The notes under the pieces: generated by a model
Databases searched by the model: none
Seen by the model: only the letters and a program-made list of their open reading frames with translations
Told to the model about the DNA's origin: nothing
Source: Pedobacter roseus
GTDB lineage: Bacteria > Bacteroidota > Bacteroidia > Sphingobacteriales > Sphingobacteriaceae
Direction of reading: 5' to 3'
Assembly: GCF_014395225.1 (NCBI RefSeq)
Contig: NZ_CP060723.1
Coordinates: 5,890,001-5,954,000, forward strand
DNA length: 64,000 nt
Made by a program: the position numbers and the translations under genes
In this document: positions 8,293-17,206 of the stretch, piece after piece
How the letters are laid out: each line of letters begins with the position of its first letter
Position numbering within the stretch: position 1 is the first letter of the stretch

Positions 8293-8799
8293 ATGAAAAA
8301 AAGTCTGACGCTTCTTTTGCTTTTGATTGGTACACTGGCTTTCGCCCAGGAATCGAACAATGGTAAAAAATTGTGGGCAAAATCCATCCTGAACGAAAAG
8401 GCGCCAGAACTGGTGGTCGAAAAATGGCTTTCGAAACAACCCGATACCAGAGGGAAATTTGTGCTGATCGATTTTTGGGCAACCTGGTGCGGCCCGTGCA
8501 GGGCATATATCCCTACCTTAAACGACCTGCAGAAAAAATATGCAGATAAACTGGTAATTATTGGTGTATCTGATGAGGCAGAAGAAAAAGTAGCTGCTTT
8601 TGATAACCCAAAAATCAATTATTTTGAAGCCATTGATACCAAAGGGACAGTGAAAGATCAGATTGAGGTTAAAGGTATTCCGCATGCCATTCTTATCGAT
8701 CCGAAAGGGATGGTTAGGTGGGAAGGCTTTCCCTTATTGCAGGGAAATCAATTGACCGAAGAAGTAATAAGAGGACTTTTAGATAAGTATAAAAATTAA
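8293..8799 (+). CDS. Exported TlpA-like thioredoxin
   Basis: A 168-residue protein with a clear Sec signal peptide (MKKSLTLLLLLIGTLAFA, cleavage near AFA-QE). The thioredoxin fold follows, with the WATWCGPC active site near residue 64 and a cis-Pro segment GIPHAILIDPKG. It is a periplasmic thiol-disulfide reductase of the TlpA/ResA group, likely reducing cytochrome c heme sites or other exported thiols. It begins 16 nt after era and probably shares its transcript; partner proteins cannot be told from context. Confidence 0.9.
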   Translation: MKKSLTLLLLLIGTLAFAQESNNGKKLWAKSILNEKAPELVVEKWLSKQPDTRGKFVLIDFWATWCGPCRAYIPTLNDLQKKYADKLVIIGVSDEAEEKVAAFDNPKINYFEAIDTKGTVKDQIEVKGIPHAILIDPKGMVRWEGFPLLQGNQLTEEVIRGLLDKYKN

Positions 8800-8827
8800 T
8801 ATTAATGGAGGTTACGAAAAATAACCG

Positions 8828-8835
8828 TACCTTTG
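8828..8835 (+). promoter_or_regulatory. -7 box of der promoter
   Basis: TACCTTTG matches TAnnTTTG, about 120 bp upstream of der. No -33 TTG at good spacing is seen, so the call rests on the -7 box alone. The resulting 5' leader would include the inverted repeat at 8861-8944. Confidence 0.5.
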
Positions 8836-8860
8836 CAGCCCGAAATAAATCGGTTAGTAG

Positions 8861-8944
8861 TTGATAGTCAATGGCTGATAGCCAAATAGTTTGAGCAGCT
8901 TGCCCGAACACCACGACCATTAACTATAAGCCATTAACTATCAA
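8861..8944. repeat. Inverted repeat in the der leader
   Basis: 21-nt arms at 8861-8881 and 8924-8944 are complementary at 19 positions and each contains two diverged copies of an ATAGTTAATGG-type unit. The loop is 42 nt. The right arm ends 10 nt before the der start codon, so it could fold in the mRNA. One of a family of such elements in this window. Confidence 0.75.
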
Positions 8945-8954
8945 TAGAACACCC

Positions 8955-10256
8955 ATGAGTAATATTATAGCCATCGTAGGCAGGCCAAACGTAGGCAAGA
9001 GTACCCTTTTTAATAGATTAACCGAAAGCCGTAAGGCCATTGTAGATGATGTAAGCGGTGTAACCCGCGACAGGCACTATGGTGTAGGCGAGTGGACTGA
9101 CAGACAATTTACAGTAATCGATACCGGTGGTTATGTGGCCAATTCGGAAGACGTTTATGAAGCTGCCATCCGTGAGCAGGTAATGATTGCCATCGAAGAA
9201 GCCAGTGTATTGATCTTTATGGTTGATGTAACTACAGGTATTACCGATCTGGATGATGATATTGCACAAGTACTGCGTAGAAGTAAAAAGCCTGTTTATG
9301 TAACTGCAAATAAGGTAGATAATACCGCTTTATATAACGAAATCCATACCTTTTATGGCTTCGGCTTAGGTGAGGTTTATCCATTATCGTCAATGACGGG
9401 TTCTGGAACGGGAGAGTTATTGGATGAAATTGTTAAAAATTTCGAAGATATTCCTGAAGAAGAAAACCAGTTGCCAAAAATTACCATTGCGGGTCGCCCA
9501 AATGTGGGTAAATCTTCTTTGGTTAATGCTTTAATTGGTAAAGAGCGTAATATCGTTACTGCAAACGCAGGTACCACCCGCGATTCAATTAAAATCCATT
9601 ATAACCAGTTTGGTCACGAATTTATGTTGATCGATACTGCAGGATTACGTAAAAAAACCAAGGTTAAAGAAAACTTAGAGTTTTATTCAGTTATGCGTAC
9701 CATCAAAGCTTTAGAAGAAGCTGATGTGGTGGTATTAATGATCGATGCCGTAGAAGGGATCGAAAGTCAGGATATCAATATATTCCATTTAGCTGAGAAG
9801 AATAAAAAGGGTATCGTTATTTTAGTTAACAAATGGGATCTGATCGAAAAGAATACCCAAACGATGAAAGCTTTCGAAGAACAGATTCACGAACGTATCC
9901 GTCCTTTTACCGATGTGCCGATTGTATTTACTTCGGTATTAAACAAGCAGCGTATTTTCAAAGCAATTGAAGCGGCTTTAGAGGTTTACAAAAACCGTAG
10001 CAAGAAAATACCTACATCTAAATTAAATGATGTAATGTTGCCATTGATCGAGAAATTCCCACCTCCGGCACTAAAAGGAAAGTTCATTAAAATTAAATAT
10101 ATCACTCAAATCAATGCGACTTCGCCAATGTTTGCTTTTTTCTGCAACCTGCCGCAGTACATTAAAGATCCGTATAAACGTTTCATCGAGAATAAACTGA
10201 GAGAGAACTTCGATTTTTCTGGTGCACCTATCCAGATTTACTTCAGACAGAAATAG
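8955..10256 (+). CDS. der: Ribosome biogenesis GTPase Der (EngA)
   Basis: A 433-residue tandem GTPase, typical Der length. The first G domain has GRPNVGKSTLFNRL (residues 8-21), DTGGY and NKVD; the second has GRPNVGKSSLVNAL near residue 180, DTAGLRKK and NKWD. The C-terminal KH-like domain ends IQIYFRQK. Der is essential for 50S subunit assembly. It follows era and a thioredoxin gene, with its own probable promoter and a long leader containing an inverted repeat, and ends before a strong terminator. Confidence 0.97.
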   Translation: MSNIIAIVGRPNVGKSTLFNRLTESRKAIVDDVSGVTRDRHYGVGEWTDRQFTVIDTGGYVANSEDVYEAAIREQVMIAIEEASVLIFMVDVTTGITDLDDDIAQVLRRSKKPVYVTANKVDNTALYNEIHTFYGFGLGEVYPLSSMTGSGTGELLDEIVKNFEDIPEEENQLPKITIAGRPNVGKSSLVNALIGKERNIVTANAGTTRDSIKIHYNQFGHEFMLIDTAGLRKKTKVKENLEFYSVMRTIKALEEADVVVLMIDAVEGIESQDINIFHLAEKNKKGIVILVNKWDLIEKNTQTMKAFEEQIHERIRPFTDVPIVFTSVLNKQRIFKAIEAALEVYKNRSKKIPTSKLNDVMLPLIEKFPPPALKGKFIKIKYITQINATSPMFAFFCNLPQYIKDPYKRFIENKLRENFDFSGAPIQIYFRQK

Positions 10257-10320
10257 GTTTGAAGTTGAAGGTTTAAAGGTGGAGGGCATAAGACCGATAT
10301 ACCTAAAACCACTGTTATTT

Positions 10321-10363
10321 AAAACAGGGTTGCGTTCCATAGCGAAAGCAGCCCTGTTTTTGT
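10321..10363 (+). terminator. Intrinsic terminator of der
   Basis: Stem AAACAGGGTTGC (from 10322) pairs imperfectly with GCAGCCCTGTTT, followed by TTTTTGTTT. It lies about 65 nt after the der stop. Confidence 0.8.
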
Positions 10364-10608
10364 TTATATAGCACTGTCATTCTGAAAGGTCATTTTTTAA
10401 GGAACATTGGGGCTACAGCGATTTTTGTAGAGAGATCGTCCTTCCCAACTTGATTGGGAATCATAATGCACTAAGCGCTGAGGTTTCTGTTCGTCGAGAT
10501 TTGTAATATTGACCTTTCGTTCTGTGGATTTGAAATCCACGAAAAGCTAAACTTTAATAGACGGGATTGCAAATCCCGACTAACGAGATAAAAATTTACC
10601 TTTACCAC
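10364..10608. other. Intergenic, repeat-bearing
   Basis: About 245 bp without a gene. It holds a fragment with TCATTCTGAAAGG and AACTTGATTGGGAATCATAATG typical of dispersed Bacteroidota repeats, then two REP-like palindromes (separate entry), and a TACCTTTA box at 10597-10604 just before the next ATG. Confidence 0.6.
10524..10578. repeat. Pair of REP-like palindromes
   Basis: GTGGATTTGAAATCCAC (10524-10540) and CGGGATTGCAAATCCCG (10562-10578) are two 17-nt palindromes with the same central design, 38 bp apart centre to centre. The pairing resembles REP elements mobilised by RAYT transposases; no such transposase is in the window. Confidence 0.65.
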
Positions 10609-11118
10609 ATGCAATTACAAGTACAAAACAGCCTGCCAACAGATATTGATACCATTTTCGAATTTTACGATATGGCCATTGCTCATCAAAAGAAAGTTTT
10701 TAATAAACACTGGCAAGGCTTTAGCAGAGAAATGGTACAAACCGAAATTGATGAAAACCGTCAATATAAAATTTTGGTAGATGGTGTTGTTGCCTGTGTT
10801 TTTGCGGTTACGTTTAACGATCAGTTAATATGGGGCGAACGGGATCACGAAGCGATTTACATCCATAGGATTGTAACCCATCCCAAATTCAGGGGCTATT
10901 CTTTTGTAAAGGAAATTATTAAATGGGCTAAAGTTTTTGCTGCAGACAACGGGATTAAATTTATCAGAATGGATACCTGGGCTGATAATGAAAAACTGCT
11001 CGAATATTATACCGCATGTGGTTTTGATTATGTTGGTGTGGTAACTATGGATAAAACCGAAGGATTGCCAAAACACTATGAAGGAATTAGCCTAAGTTTG
11101 TTTGAGATTGTATTGTAA
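10609..11118 (+). CDS. GNAT-family acetyltransferase
   Basis: A 169-residue GNAT protein. The acetyl-CoA loop region is IHRIVTHPKFRGYSFVKEI, matching the R/Q-x-x-G-x-G/A position loosely (RGYSF), followed by KFIRMDTWADNEKLLEYYTACGFDYVG, the C-terminal half of the fold. The start is ATG 10609; the earlier in-frame TTG lies inside a REP palindrome. Substrate unknown. It is monocistronic by spacing, and a TACCTTTA box ends 4 nt before the ATG. Confidence 0.82.
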   Translation: MQLQVQNSLPTDIDTIFEFYDMAIAHQKKVFNKHWQGFSREMVQTEIDENRQYKILVDGVVACVFAVTFNDQLIWGERDHEAIYIHRIVTHPKFRGYSFVKEIIKWAKVFAADNGIKFIRMDTWADNEKLLEYYTACGFDYVGVVTMDKTEGLPKHYEGISLSLFEIVL

Positions 11119-11225
11119 TAAGCAATTGCAGGGAACAAGGCAGTCTTTCTGCTATAGCTGCGCAAGCGAACATTATTTCCTGATTTTCCGTGTCTCCGTG
11201 GCAAATTACTCAGCGTAAGCAAAAC

Positions 11226-11732
11226 TTATTTCAGTTCAATCTTCCAGCTCAACATATCATCCACTTCGCCGATATGGATAAAGTTATTTTTTTCTAAAAT
11301 AGAATAAGAAGCCACGTTATCCTTCGTGGTTGCAGCAAAAATTGATTTAACTTTTGGTTGTTCCTTTGCCCATTCGATTATTCTGCCAACAGCCTCTGTC
11401 ATAAATCCCCGACCTCGAAATTCTTCATAAGTACCATAACCAATTTCAATTTCACCATTTGGATCTGGTTCGCCTACAAAGCAGATATCGCCTACCATCC
11501 TATGATCAGGTTTTGATATAATGGTCCACAAAGTATGGTAGAGGTAATCTTTATCCTTGTCAAAGACATTGGGCAGAATGGTCTGCTCCAAGGCGTCGTG
11601 CAGGGAAGGAGAGATATTTTTCCTGGTGGGCAAAAGATCAAATTCCTGTTCGAGCGAATGATCGTCTTTAATATATTTTAAGAGCTGATTGTGTGTTAAA
11701 GGTTTTAAAATGAGGCGCTCAGTTTCTATCAT
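11226..11732 (-). CDS. RimJ/RimL-type GNAT acetyltransferase
   Basis: A 168-residue protein beginning IETERLILKPL, the classic RimJ/RimL opening, with IGYGTYEEFRGRGFMTEAV carrying the acetyl-CoA R-x-x-G-x-G/A loop and a VASYSILEKNNFIHIGE C-terminal motif. The start is set at ATG 11730-11732, because the longer frame adds a low-complexity segment absent from the family. Members acetylate ribosomal-protein N-termini, amino acids or small amines; the substrate here is not determinable. Flanking gaps suggest its own transcript. Confidence 0.87.
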   Translation of the reverse strand: MIETERLILKPLTHNQLLKYIKDDHSLEQEFDLLPTRKNISPSLHDALEQTILPNVFDKDKDYLYHTLWTIISKPDHRMVGDICFVGEPDPNGEIEIGYGTYEEFRGRGFMTEAVGRIIEWAKEQPKVKSIFAATTKDNVASYSILEKNNFIHIGEVDDMLSWKIELK

Positions 11733-11859
11733 ATTAAAATTGTTAGATAGACTAATATAATAGTTTGGCTTTTTAAAAAACAAAATTTTAGAACAAGCTT
11801 TTGTTAAAAAATAAAGAAAGCACCAGTTGCTTTGATAAAGGAACTAATGCCTTCAACAT

Positions 11860-12456
11860 TTAATAAACTTTTATTACCTGACCGGTAACTATACCCAGAA
11901 CACTTTTCTCAAAAGCTTTAACTACTTTATCCATCGTCACCGGAATTTCCCCTGGGAATGAATCAAAATAGGCTGGCGAATCTTCCACTACATTTGGACT
12001 GATCGCGTTTATACGCACCTCATTTTCAAGTTCTGGAGCGGCGGCAATTACAAAAGAATTTAATCCACCGTTTACGGCGCTTAATACGGCTCCGGCAGCT
12101 ATCGGATGATCGGCCAATATCCCGGAGGTTAAGGTAAATGAGCCGCCTTTATTAATGTAATGCTGCCCGATAAGTACCAAATTAACCTGTCCCAATAATT
12201 TGTCGAGTAATCCGCTTTTAAATTTTTCACCCGTCATTTGCTTTATGGGTACAAACGGGCCTTTTCCACTCGTACTGATCAGCGCATCAAAAGCGCCAAT
12301 TTTTTCGAACATGGCCTTAATTGATGATTCATTTGTAATATCAACCTGAACATCTCCTTTGGTATTTCCTACACGGATTACCTCATGTTTCTCCAAAAAA
12401 GCCTCGGCTACTTTTTTACCCAATGTTCCTGTTGCGCCTACAATTATTATTTTCAT
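11860..12456 (-). CDS. Atypical short SDR (Lin1944-like), no catalytic Tyr
   Basis: A 198-residue Rossmann protein starting MKIIIVGATGTLGKKVAEAF (GxxGxxG at 7-12). It is about 50 residues shorter than a classical SDR. Where YxxxK is expected the sequence reads AAGAVLSAVNGGLNSF, so the catalytic Tyr is absent, as known for the Lin1944-like subgroup. RINAISPNVVEDS follows. It may bind NADP(H) without classical reductase chemistry or use other residues. It lies 79 nt after the hdc stop in the same direction, and could be co-transcribed with it. Confidence 0.82.
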   Translation of the reverse strand: MKIIIVGATGTLGKKVAEAFLEKHEVIRVGNTKGDVQVDITNESSIKAMFEKIGAFDALISTSGKGPFVPIKQMTGEKFKSGLLDKLLGQVNLVLIGQHYINKGGSFTLTSGILADHPIAAGAVLSAVNGGLNSFVIAAAPELENEVRINAISPNVVEDSPAYFDSFPGEIPVTMDKVVKAFEKSVLGIVTGQVIKVY

Positions 12457-12535
12457 GCTATTATATTTAAAGGTTCAGTATTTACTAAGTTAAAGTTGCT
12501 ATTAAACATTTAGCCGAGACAAAAGTTTGTGGGTG

Positions 12536-13669
12536 TTAATCTTGCAATATGGCTTCGGTTTTTAAGTCGTTGATAAAAAGATCGATATGAACCTCGCTTA
12601 CATTGGGCATGCAGATGATATGAGAATTTCCTTGTTCAGCGGCCAATTGCCACTTTTTACAAATTGAAGCAGATGGGGTAGGGAAATTCACGGTAATGGC
12701 GTTTGGGTTTCGCCATGCGGCAATGCCCATTTCTTTAAGTTTCTCTTCGGTATAAGCTGCGGTGGCCAAACTGTGCATTGCCCTGTTTTTTAAACCCGCT
12801 AAACCCAAACGTTTAATACTATGCCATAAAAACAGTGGACTATGTCCGTTTCTTGATCCGGTAATGGTAGTATCTACACTCCCTATATAAGCAACAGAGC
12901 GGGCAATCCGGTCGCGGTTCGATTTTTTTGCCACTACCACACCACAGGGCATTGGCGAGCCAAAAAATTTATGTCCGCTGATGGCAATGCTGTCTGCACC
13001 ATCTTCAAAGTCGAATGCTGGCCTGGGCTCGATCAAAGCGCTATAAGTGCCTGAAAGCGCAGCATCGGCATGGATATAATAATGCTGTATGGCCAGTTTT
13101 TTTAAAATGCTTTTGATTTTGGCCACATCATCGCGTGCTTCGGTCATGGTGGTACCTATATTGGCCATAATAATTACTGGTATCTGTCGGTTCATCCTGA
13201 TGGTATGTTCCAGGTCTTCGTAATCGATCTCGCCGTTTTCCTGTGTGCGTATCACAATATTGCCCATATTAAGCAGGTGCAGGTTTTTTTGTACGCTGTA
13301 ATGGGTCGCTTCAGAATAATAAACCATTCCTTTTGGATGCAGTTCTCTGGCCAGGTACAAACCATACAAATTACCTTCTGAGCCACCATTCGTTACATAA
13401 CCCCACCAATTGTCTGCCGGAGCACGAAATAGCTCTGCAAAAAACTGAACGACTTCTTTTTCCAGTTCGCGCGATCCAACACCATAAGTAGAAGTAACAA
13501 AAGGATCGCCCAGGTTATTCATCGGGTATTTTAAGAAATCAGCGAGTGCCTGGTAATCAAAATCTTTAGATACCGGATAACCTAAAAATAAATCGGTCTG
13601 TTCCTTAACCTTTTCTAACAACTCATCTAATACTTGTTGATCTTTTGCTTCTAATCTGCTTGTTTTCAT
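12536..13669 (-). CDS. hdc: PLP-dependent histidine decarboxylase
   Basis: A 377-residue group II decarboxylase of the same length as Gram-negative PLP histidine decarboxylases (about 378-383). Seen: GYVTNGGSEGNLYGLYLAR, YYSEATHYSVQKN, HADAALSG, and the PLP-lysine motif SGHKFFGSPMPCGVV near residue 233. It would convert histidine to histamine and CO2 in the cytoplasm. In other bacteria the enzyme serves siderophore synthesis or acid resistance; here no NRPS genes or histidine/histamine antiporter are adjacent, so its role is open. Related serine or aromatic decarboxylases are a less likely alternative. Confidence 0.88.
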   Translation of the reverse strand: MKTSRLEAKDQQVLDELLEKVKEQTDLFLGYPVSKDFDYQALADFLKYPMNNLGDPFVTSTYGVGSRELEKEVVQFFAELFRAPADNWWGYVTNGGSEGNLYGLYLARELHPKGMVYYSEATHYSVQKNLHLLNMGNIVIRTQENGEIDYEDLEHTIRMNRQIPVIIMANIGTTMTEARDDVAKIKSILKKLAIQHYYIHADAALSGTYSALIEPRPAFDFEDGADSIAISGHKFFGSPMPCGVVVAKKSNRDRIARSVAYIGSVDTTITGSRNGHSPLFLWHSIKRLGLAGLKNRAMHSLATAAYTEEKLKEMGIAAWRNPNAITVNFPTPSASICKKWQLAAEQGNSHIICMPNVSEVHIDLFINDLKTEAILQD

Positions 13670-13823
13670 AAACTGATATGATTTGACAGCAAAATTAAAT
13701 AAAACAAAATATAGTATTAATTAATTATATTAAATAAGAATATTATATTGATTTTAAGTGTTTGTTTGAAATTTAAAACTGACTGTGTGGGTTTGTTTTA
13801 ATCGGATAGCATATAAAATATGG

Positions 13824-15431
13824 CTATTGCAGGTTTAATAATGCCTGTCTTACCGCGTTATCGGTTTGGTTTGCGGCCCTGTAATAGCCAACATCGCCTA
13901 AATAGTATCTGCAAAGCAATGCTTTTAAATCATTTAAGATTACATTTTTGGCACTGTATAACTGGAAACGGTCGATCGGCACATTTTTACGCTGAAGAAA
14001 GCCGATAAAATCTTTAAAGTCATTATCGTTTATCGTAAAGATATTGATATTCTGTTCCACAAAACTGGCACTATACTTCGCCGTTAATATATTGAAAACG
14101 TAATCAGAAAGCACTTTTTTGCTTACCAGGTTGCTGTAAAATTTATTGTAGCCGTTAGTATCGAGTTTGACAAAAATATCGGGCTGTATACCTCCAACCG
14201 GTTTAATTTTTCGGTTGGGCTGAACATTTACACCTTCGGTTTTTTCGATAGAATCCTGAAAAGAAGTGCGGTCACCTGTAAGTTCTCCATCCATCATACG
14301 CTCATCCAGCTCATGTTTGTAGGCATCATAGCCTTTTTTGTAAGATTTCTGGATACTGCGTCCCGATGGGGTATAATACCTGGCGATGGTTAAATTCAAT
14401 GCAGAGCCATCGCCAAAAGCAAACTGCTCTTGTACCAGGCCTTTGCCAAATGAGCGGCGGCCCACAATAATACCACGTCCCAGATCCTGAATGGCTCCGG
14501 CTACAATTTCACTGGCTGAAGCTGTATTTTCATTGATCAGCACAGCAAGTTTGCCATTTTGAAAGGCGCCTGTGCCGGTTGAAAAATAATCAGTGCGTGG
14601 CTCGTGTTTGCCCTGTGTATATACTATGAGTTTGTTTTCTGGTAAAAATTGATCGGCCAGACCTGTTGCTGCAGTAAAATAACCTCCACCATTGTCGCGC
14701 AGATCGAGGATCAGTTTTTTCATGCCTTTTGCTTTCAGATTATTTGCCGCAACGGAGAAATCGTTATCGGTATTGGCGCCAAATTTACTAATGCGCACAT
14801 AGCCCGTTTCGTTATTGATCATGTAAGCCGCATCAATACTGCTAATGTTCACTTTACCACGGGTAACCATAATGCGGTTGCTCTGCTGGGTATTTGGATG
14901 CAAAAGCACCACGCTTACCCCGGTACCTGCTTTACCTTTAAAACGGCCGGTAAGTTGATCTTTTGGTAAATTTCTTCCGCTTACCGTGGTGGTATCGATG
15001 CTCAGGATTTTATCACCCAACTTTATACCAGCCTGATAGGCAGGCCCATCTTTAACCACACCTGTAACCATCATGGTATCGTTAAGCATATAGTATTCTA
15101 TGCCTACGCCTTCAAAATTGCCTTCCAGATTATCGGTCATGTCCTGCGCATCGGTTGGAGGCAGGTAAACACTATGTGGATCGAGCTGATGTAAAACGCT
15201 GTCTATCGGTAAATTTTGAAGCGAATCGGTATTGATGTCATCAACATAATTACCGTTGATGATGTGAAGGATTTCATTTAATTTTTCGTCGCTGTTTGCA
15301 GCAAGCTGCGGACTTTTTTTAACGCCAAATCCTTGATCTTTAATAAATTTTATACCCAAAAACATGCCCGCTATTAAAATTACAGAATAGCTTGTGGCGA
15401 TCAGTATGTTGTTCCGGGTATTTTTTTTCAT
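13824..15431 (-). CDS. S41 C-terminal processing peptidase with PDZ domain
   Basis: A 535-residue protein with an N-terminal membrane anchor (residues 8-27). Then an N-terminal S41 helical region, a PDZ domain (about 90-180, with GVGIEYYMLNDTMMVTGV), and the protease core with LDLRDNGGGYFTAATGLAD, the nucleophile motif ENTASASEIVAGA (Ser near 310) and the lysine in SFGKGLVQEQF. CtpA-type enzymes trim or degrade periplasmic proteins. It stands alone with about 150-190 bp gaps on both sides. Confidence 0.92.
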   Translation of the reverse strand: MKKNTRNNILIATSYSVILIAGMFLGIKFIKDQGFGVKKSPQLAANSDEKLNEILHIINGNYVDDINTDSLQNLPIDSVLHQLDPHSVYLPPTDAQDMTDNLEGNFEGVGIEYYMLNDTMMVTGVVKDGPAYQAGIKLGDKILSIDTTTVSGRNLPKDQLTGRFKGKAGTGVSVVLLHPNTQQSNRIMVTRGKVNISSIDAAYMINNETGYVRISKFGANTDNDFSVAANNLKAKGMKKLILDLRDNGGGYFTAATGLADQFLPENKLIVYTQGKHEPRTDYFSTGTGAFQNGKLAVLINENTASASEIVAGAIQDLGRGIIVGRRSFGKGLVQEQFAFGDGSALNLTIARYYTPSGRSIQKSYKKGYDAYKHELDERMMDGELTGDRTSFQDSIEKTEGVNVQPNRKIKPVGGIQPDIFVKLDTNGYNKFYSNLVSKKVLSDYVFNILTAKYSASFVEQNINIFTINDNDFKDFIGFLQRKNVPIDRFQLYSAKNVILNDLKALLCRYYLGDVGYYRAANQTDNAVRQALLNLQ

Positions 15432-15620
15432 CAGCGTTATGCAAATTTATGAAAATTAGCGGGTTGATATATTTTTTAACTGCATTTTAGTGTCTTTTGT
15501 TTCTAATTTTTAACATTAATTAACGCAAAGATGGGATCGATTGAAATTTTTGAGCGATATTTTTGATTTTTTAGGGTAGATTTTAGAAAGAATTTACCGA
15601 ATTTTATCAAAATTAAATTT

Positions 15621-16424
15621 ATGAACAGAGTTACCGAGCAAGAATCTAACTATCAGCACATCGATCAGATGTCGGTATTGGAAGTTCTGCAGGGCATTAA
15701 TAACGAAGATAAAACAGTTGCTTACGCAGTTGAGAAATCTTTGCCTCAGATCGAAAAATTAACATCGGCAGTTGCCGAAAGGATGAAAAAAGGCGGCCGT
15801 CTTTTTTATATTGGCGCAGGTACCAGCGGCCGTTTGGGGGTGGTAGATGCATCAGAATGTCCACCTACTTATGGCGTTCCGTTTGATTGGGTAGTGGGGA
15901 TTATTGCAGGTGGTGATACTGCCATTAGAAAAGCAGTAGAATTTGCCGAAGATGATTCTGAACAGGCCTGGAAAGATCTTCAGGAGTTCAATATCAACGA
16001 AAAAGATTGTTTGGTTGGTTTAGCCGCTTCGGGCACTACACCTTACGTTATCGGTGGGCTGAACACGGCACGTAAACATGGTATTTTAACAGGTTGTATT
16101 GTTTGTAACACTGGCGGACCGATAGCGGCAGAATCGGATTTTCCGGTTGAAGTGGTGGTTGGCCCTGAGTTTGTTACCGGATCTACCCGCATGAAATCGG
16201 GCACGGCACAAAAAATGGTTTTAAACATGCTCAGTACCACAGTAATGGTGCAACTGGGCCGCGTAGTTGGCAATAAAATGGTCGACATGCAGTTAACTAA
16301 CCATAAATTAGTCGATCGGGGTACACAAATGGTTGCCGACGAACTGAATATCGGTTATGATGAAGCCGCCGAATTGTTGACCCGTTACGGAAGCGTACGC
16401 AAAGCGGTAGAAGCAGGACACTAA
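15621..16424 (+). CDS. murQ: N-acetylmuramic acid 6-phosphate etherase
   Basis: A 267-residue protein of the usual MurQ length. The SIS domain shows RLFYIGAGTSGRLGVVDASECPPTYG (phosphosugar loop), GLAASGTTPYVIGGL and the signature EVVVGPEFVTGSTRMKSGTAQKMVLNML. It cleaves the lactyl ether of MurNAc-6-phosphate to GlcNAc-6-phosphate and D-lactate during cell-wall recycling. No PTS or amgK/murU genes are next to it. Downstream comes a long GAATGA repeat block. Confidence 0.95.
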   Translation: MNRVTEQESNYQHIDQMSVLEVLQGINNEDKTVAYAVEKSLPQIEKLTSAVAERMKKGGRLFYIGAGTSGRLGVVDASECPPTYGVPFDWVVGIIAGGDTAIRKAVEFAEDDSEQAWKDLQEFNINEKDCLVGLAASGTTPYVIGGLNTARKHGILTGCIVCNTGGPIAAESDFPVEVVVGPEFVTGSTRMKSGTAQKMVLNMLSTTVMVQLGRVVGNKMVDMQLTNHKLVDRGTQMVADELNIGYDEAAELLTRYGSVRKAVEAGH

Positions 16425-16425
16425 G

Positions 16426-16596
16426 GAATGATAGAATGATAGAATGAGAAAATGAGAGAAGGATGGAATTAGAGAATGTTGAATGGGGGAATTAGAGAAG
16501 GATGAAAGTTTGAATGCAGAATTAAACTTAACATTCAATCATTCAAAATTCACTCATTCAATATTTATCTACTCTCTCATTCAATAATTATAATTA
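16426..16596. repeat. Inverted block of degenerate GAATGA / TCATTC repeats
   Basis: The left half (about 16426-16510) is many diverged GAATGATA/GAGAATG units; the right half (about 16528-16585) is TCATTCAA/CTCATTC units complementary to them. It fills the gap between murQ and the next gene and could fold into a long imperfect hairpin. Confidence 0.75.
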
Positions 16597-16601
16597 AAAG
16601 C

Positions 16602-17168
16602 ATGCACGAGATAGAGCCTTATTACCAGTGGAGAGATGATTATATTTCTGCAGAAGACGAACGTTCTCCGTTTTACAATACCGAATATTCGGAACTTTAT
16701 TTCGATAAGCAGATTTATAACTTTTTACTGCACCCGCAGTGGGATGAGTTTGGTTCGAATACACTTTACATGAAGGTGTTATATGCAGATTACGACCGCA
16801 GTTATGCCATTATCGAATTTATAGGCGAATGGAACGATGCCATTAACAATGATATTATGCTAATGAAGCGTGATATTTTAGAACTGATGATGGATGAAGG
16901 CATCAATAAATTTATCCTGATCGGAGAAAATGTACTGAATTTTCATGCTTCCGATGATAGTTATTACGAAGAATGGTTTCAGGAAGTAGAAGATGGCTGG
17001 ATTGTTGGGGTAAATTTTCAACAGCATGTAATTACCGAATTTAGGGACAATAACATCGATTATTACATTAACTTTGGGGGCGCTTTTGATAATCTGCCTT
17101 GGCGCACGTTAAAACCACTACAGTTCTTTAAAAAAGTTGAAGAACTGCTGACAAAAAGATTGAACTAA
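16602..17168 (+). CDS. Unrecognised acidic cytoplasmic protein, 188 aa
   Basis: ATG start right after a repeat block. The protein is acidic and rich in Tyr, Asp and Glu (EPYYQWRDDYISAEDERSPF, NTEYSELYF), with a hydrophobic strand KFILIGENVLNFHASDDSYYEEW in the middle and no signal or membrane segment. Its end, PWRTLKPLQFFKKVEELL, looks like a conserved helix. It precedes a BI-1 gene by 38 nt, suggesting co-transcription. It looks like a conserved hypothetical protein; no function can be assigned. Confidence 0.8.
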   Translation: MHEIEPYYQWRDDYISAEDERSPFYNTEYSELYFDKQIYNFLLHPQWDEFGSNTLYMKVLYADYDRSYAIIEFIGEWNDAINNDIMLMKRDILELMMDEGINKFILIGENVLNFHASDDSYYEEWFQEVEDGWIVGVNFQQHVITEFRDNNIDYYINFGGAFDNLPWRTLKPLQFFKKVEELLTKRLN

Positions 17169-17206
17169 ATATTTATTTTTATATAGTTAAATACACAAAA
17201 TTTAAA

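Noticed and set aside
8035..8439. Long minus-strand frames opposite era and the thioredoxin gene
   Set aside because: Shadows of well-supported plus-strand genes with clear catalytic motifs.
10567..10608. Earlier TTG start for the GNAT gene
   Set aside because: It lies inside a REP-like palindrome; ATG 10609 gives the expected N-terminus.
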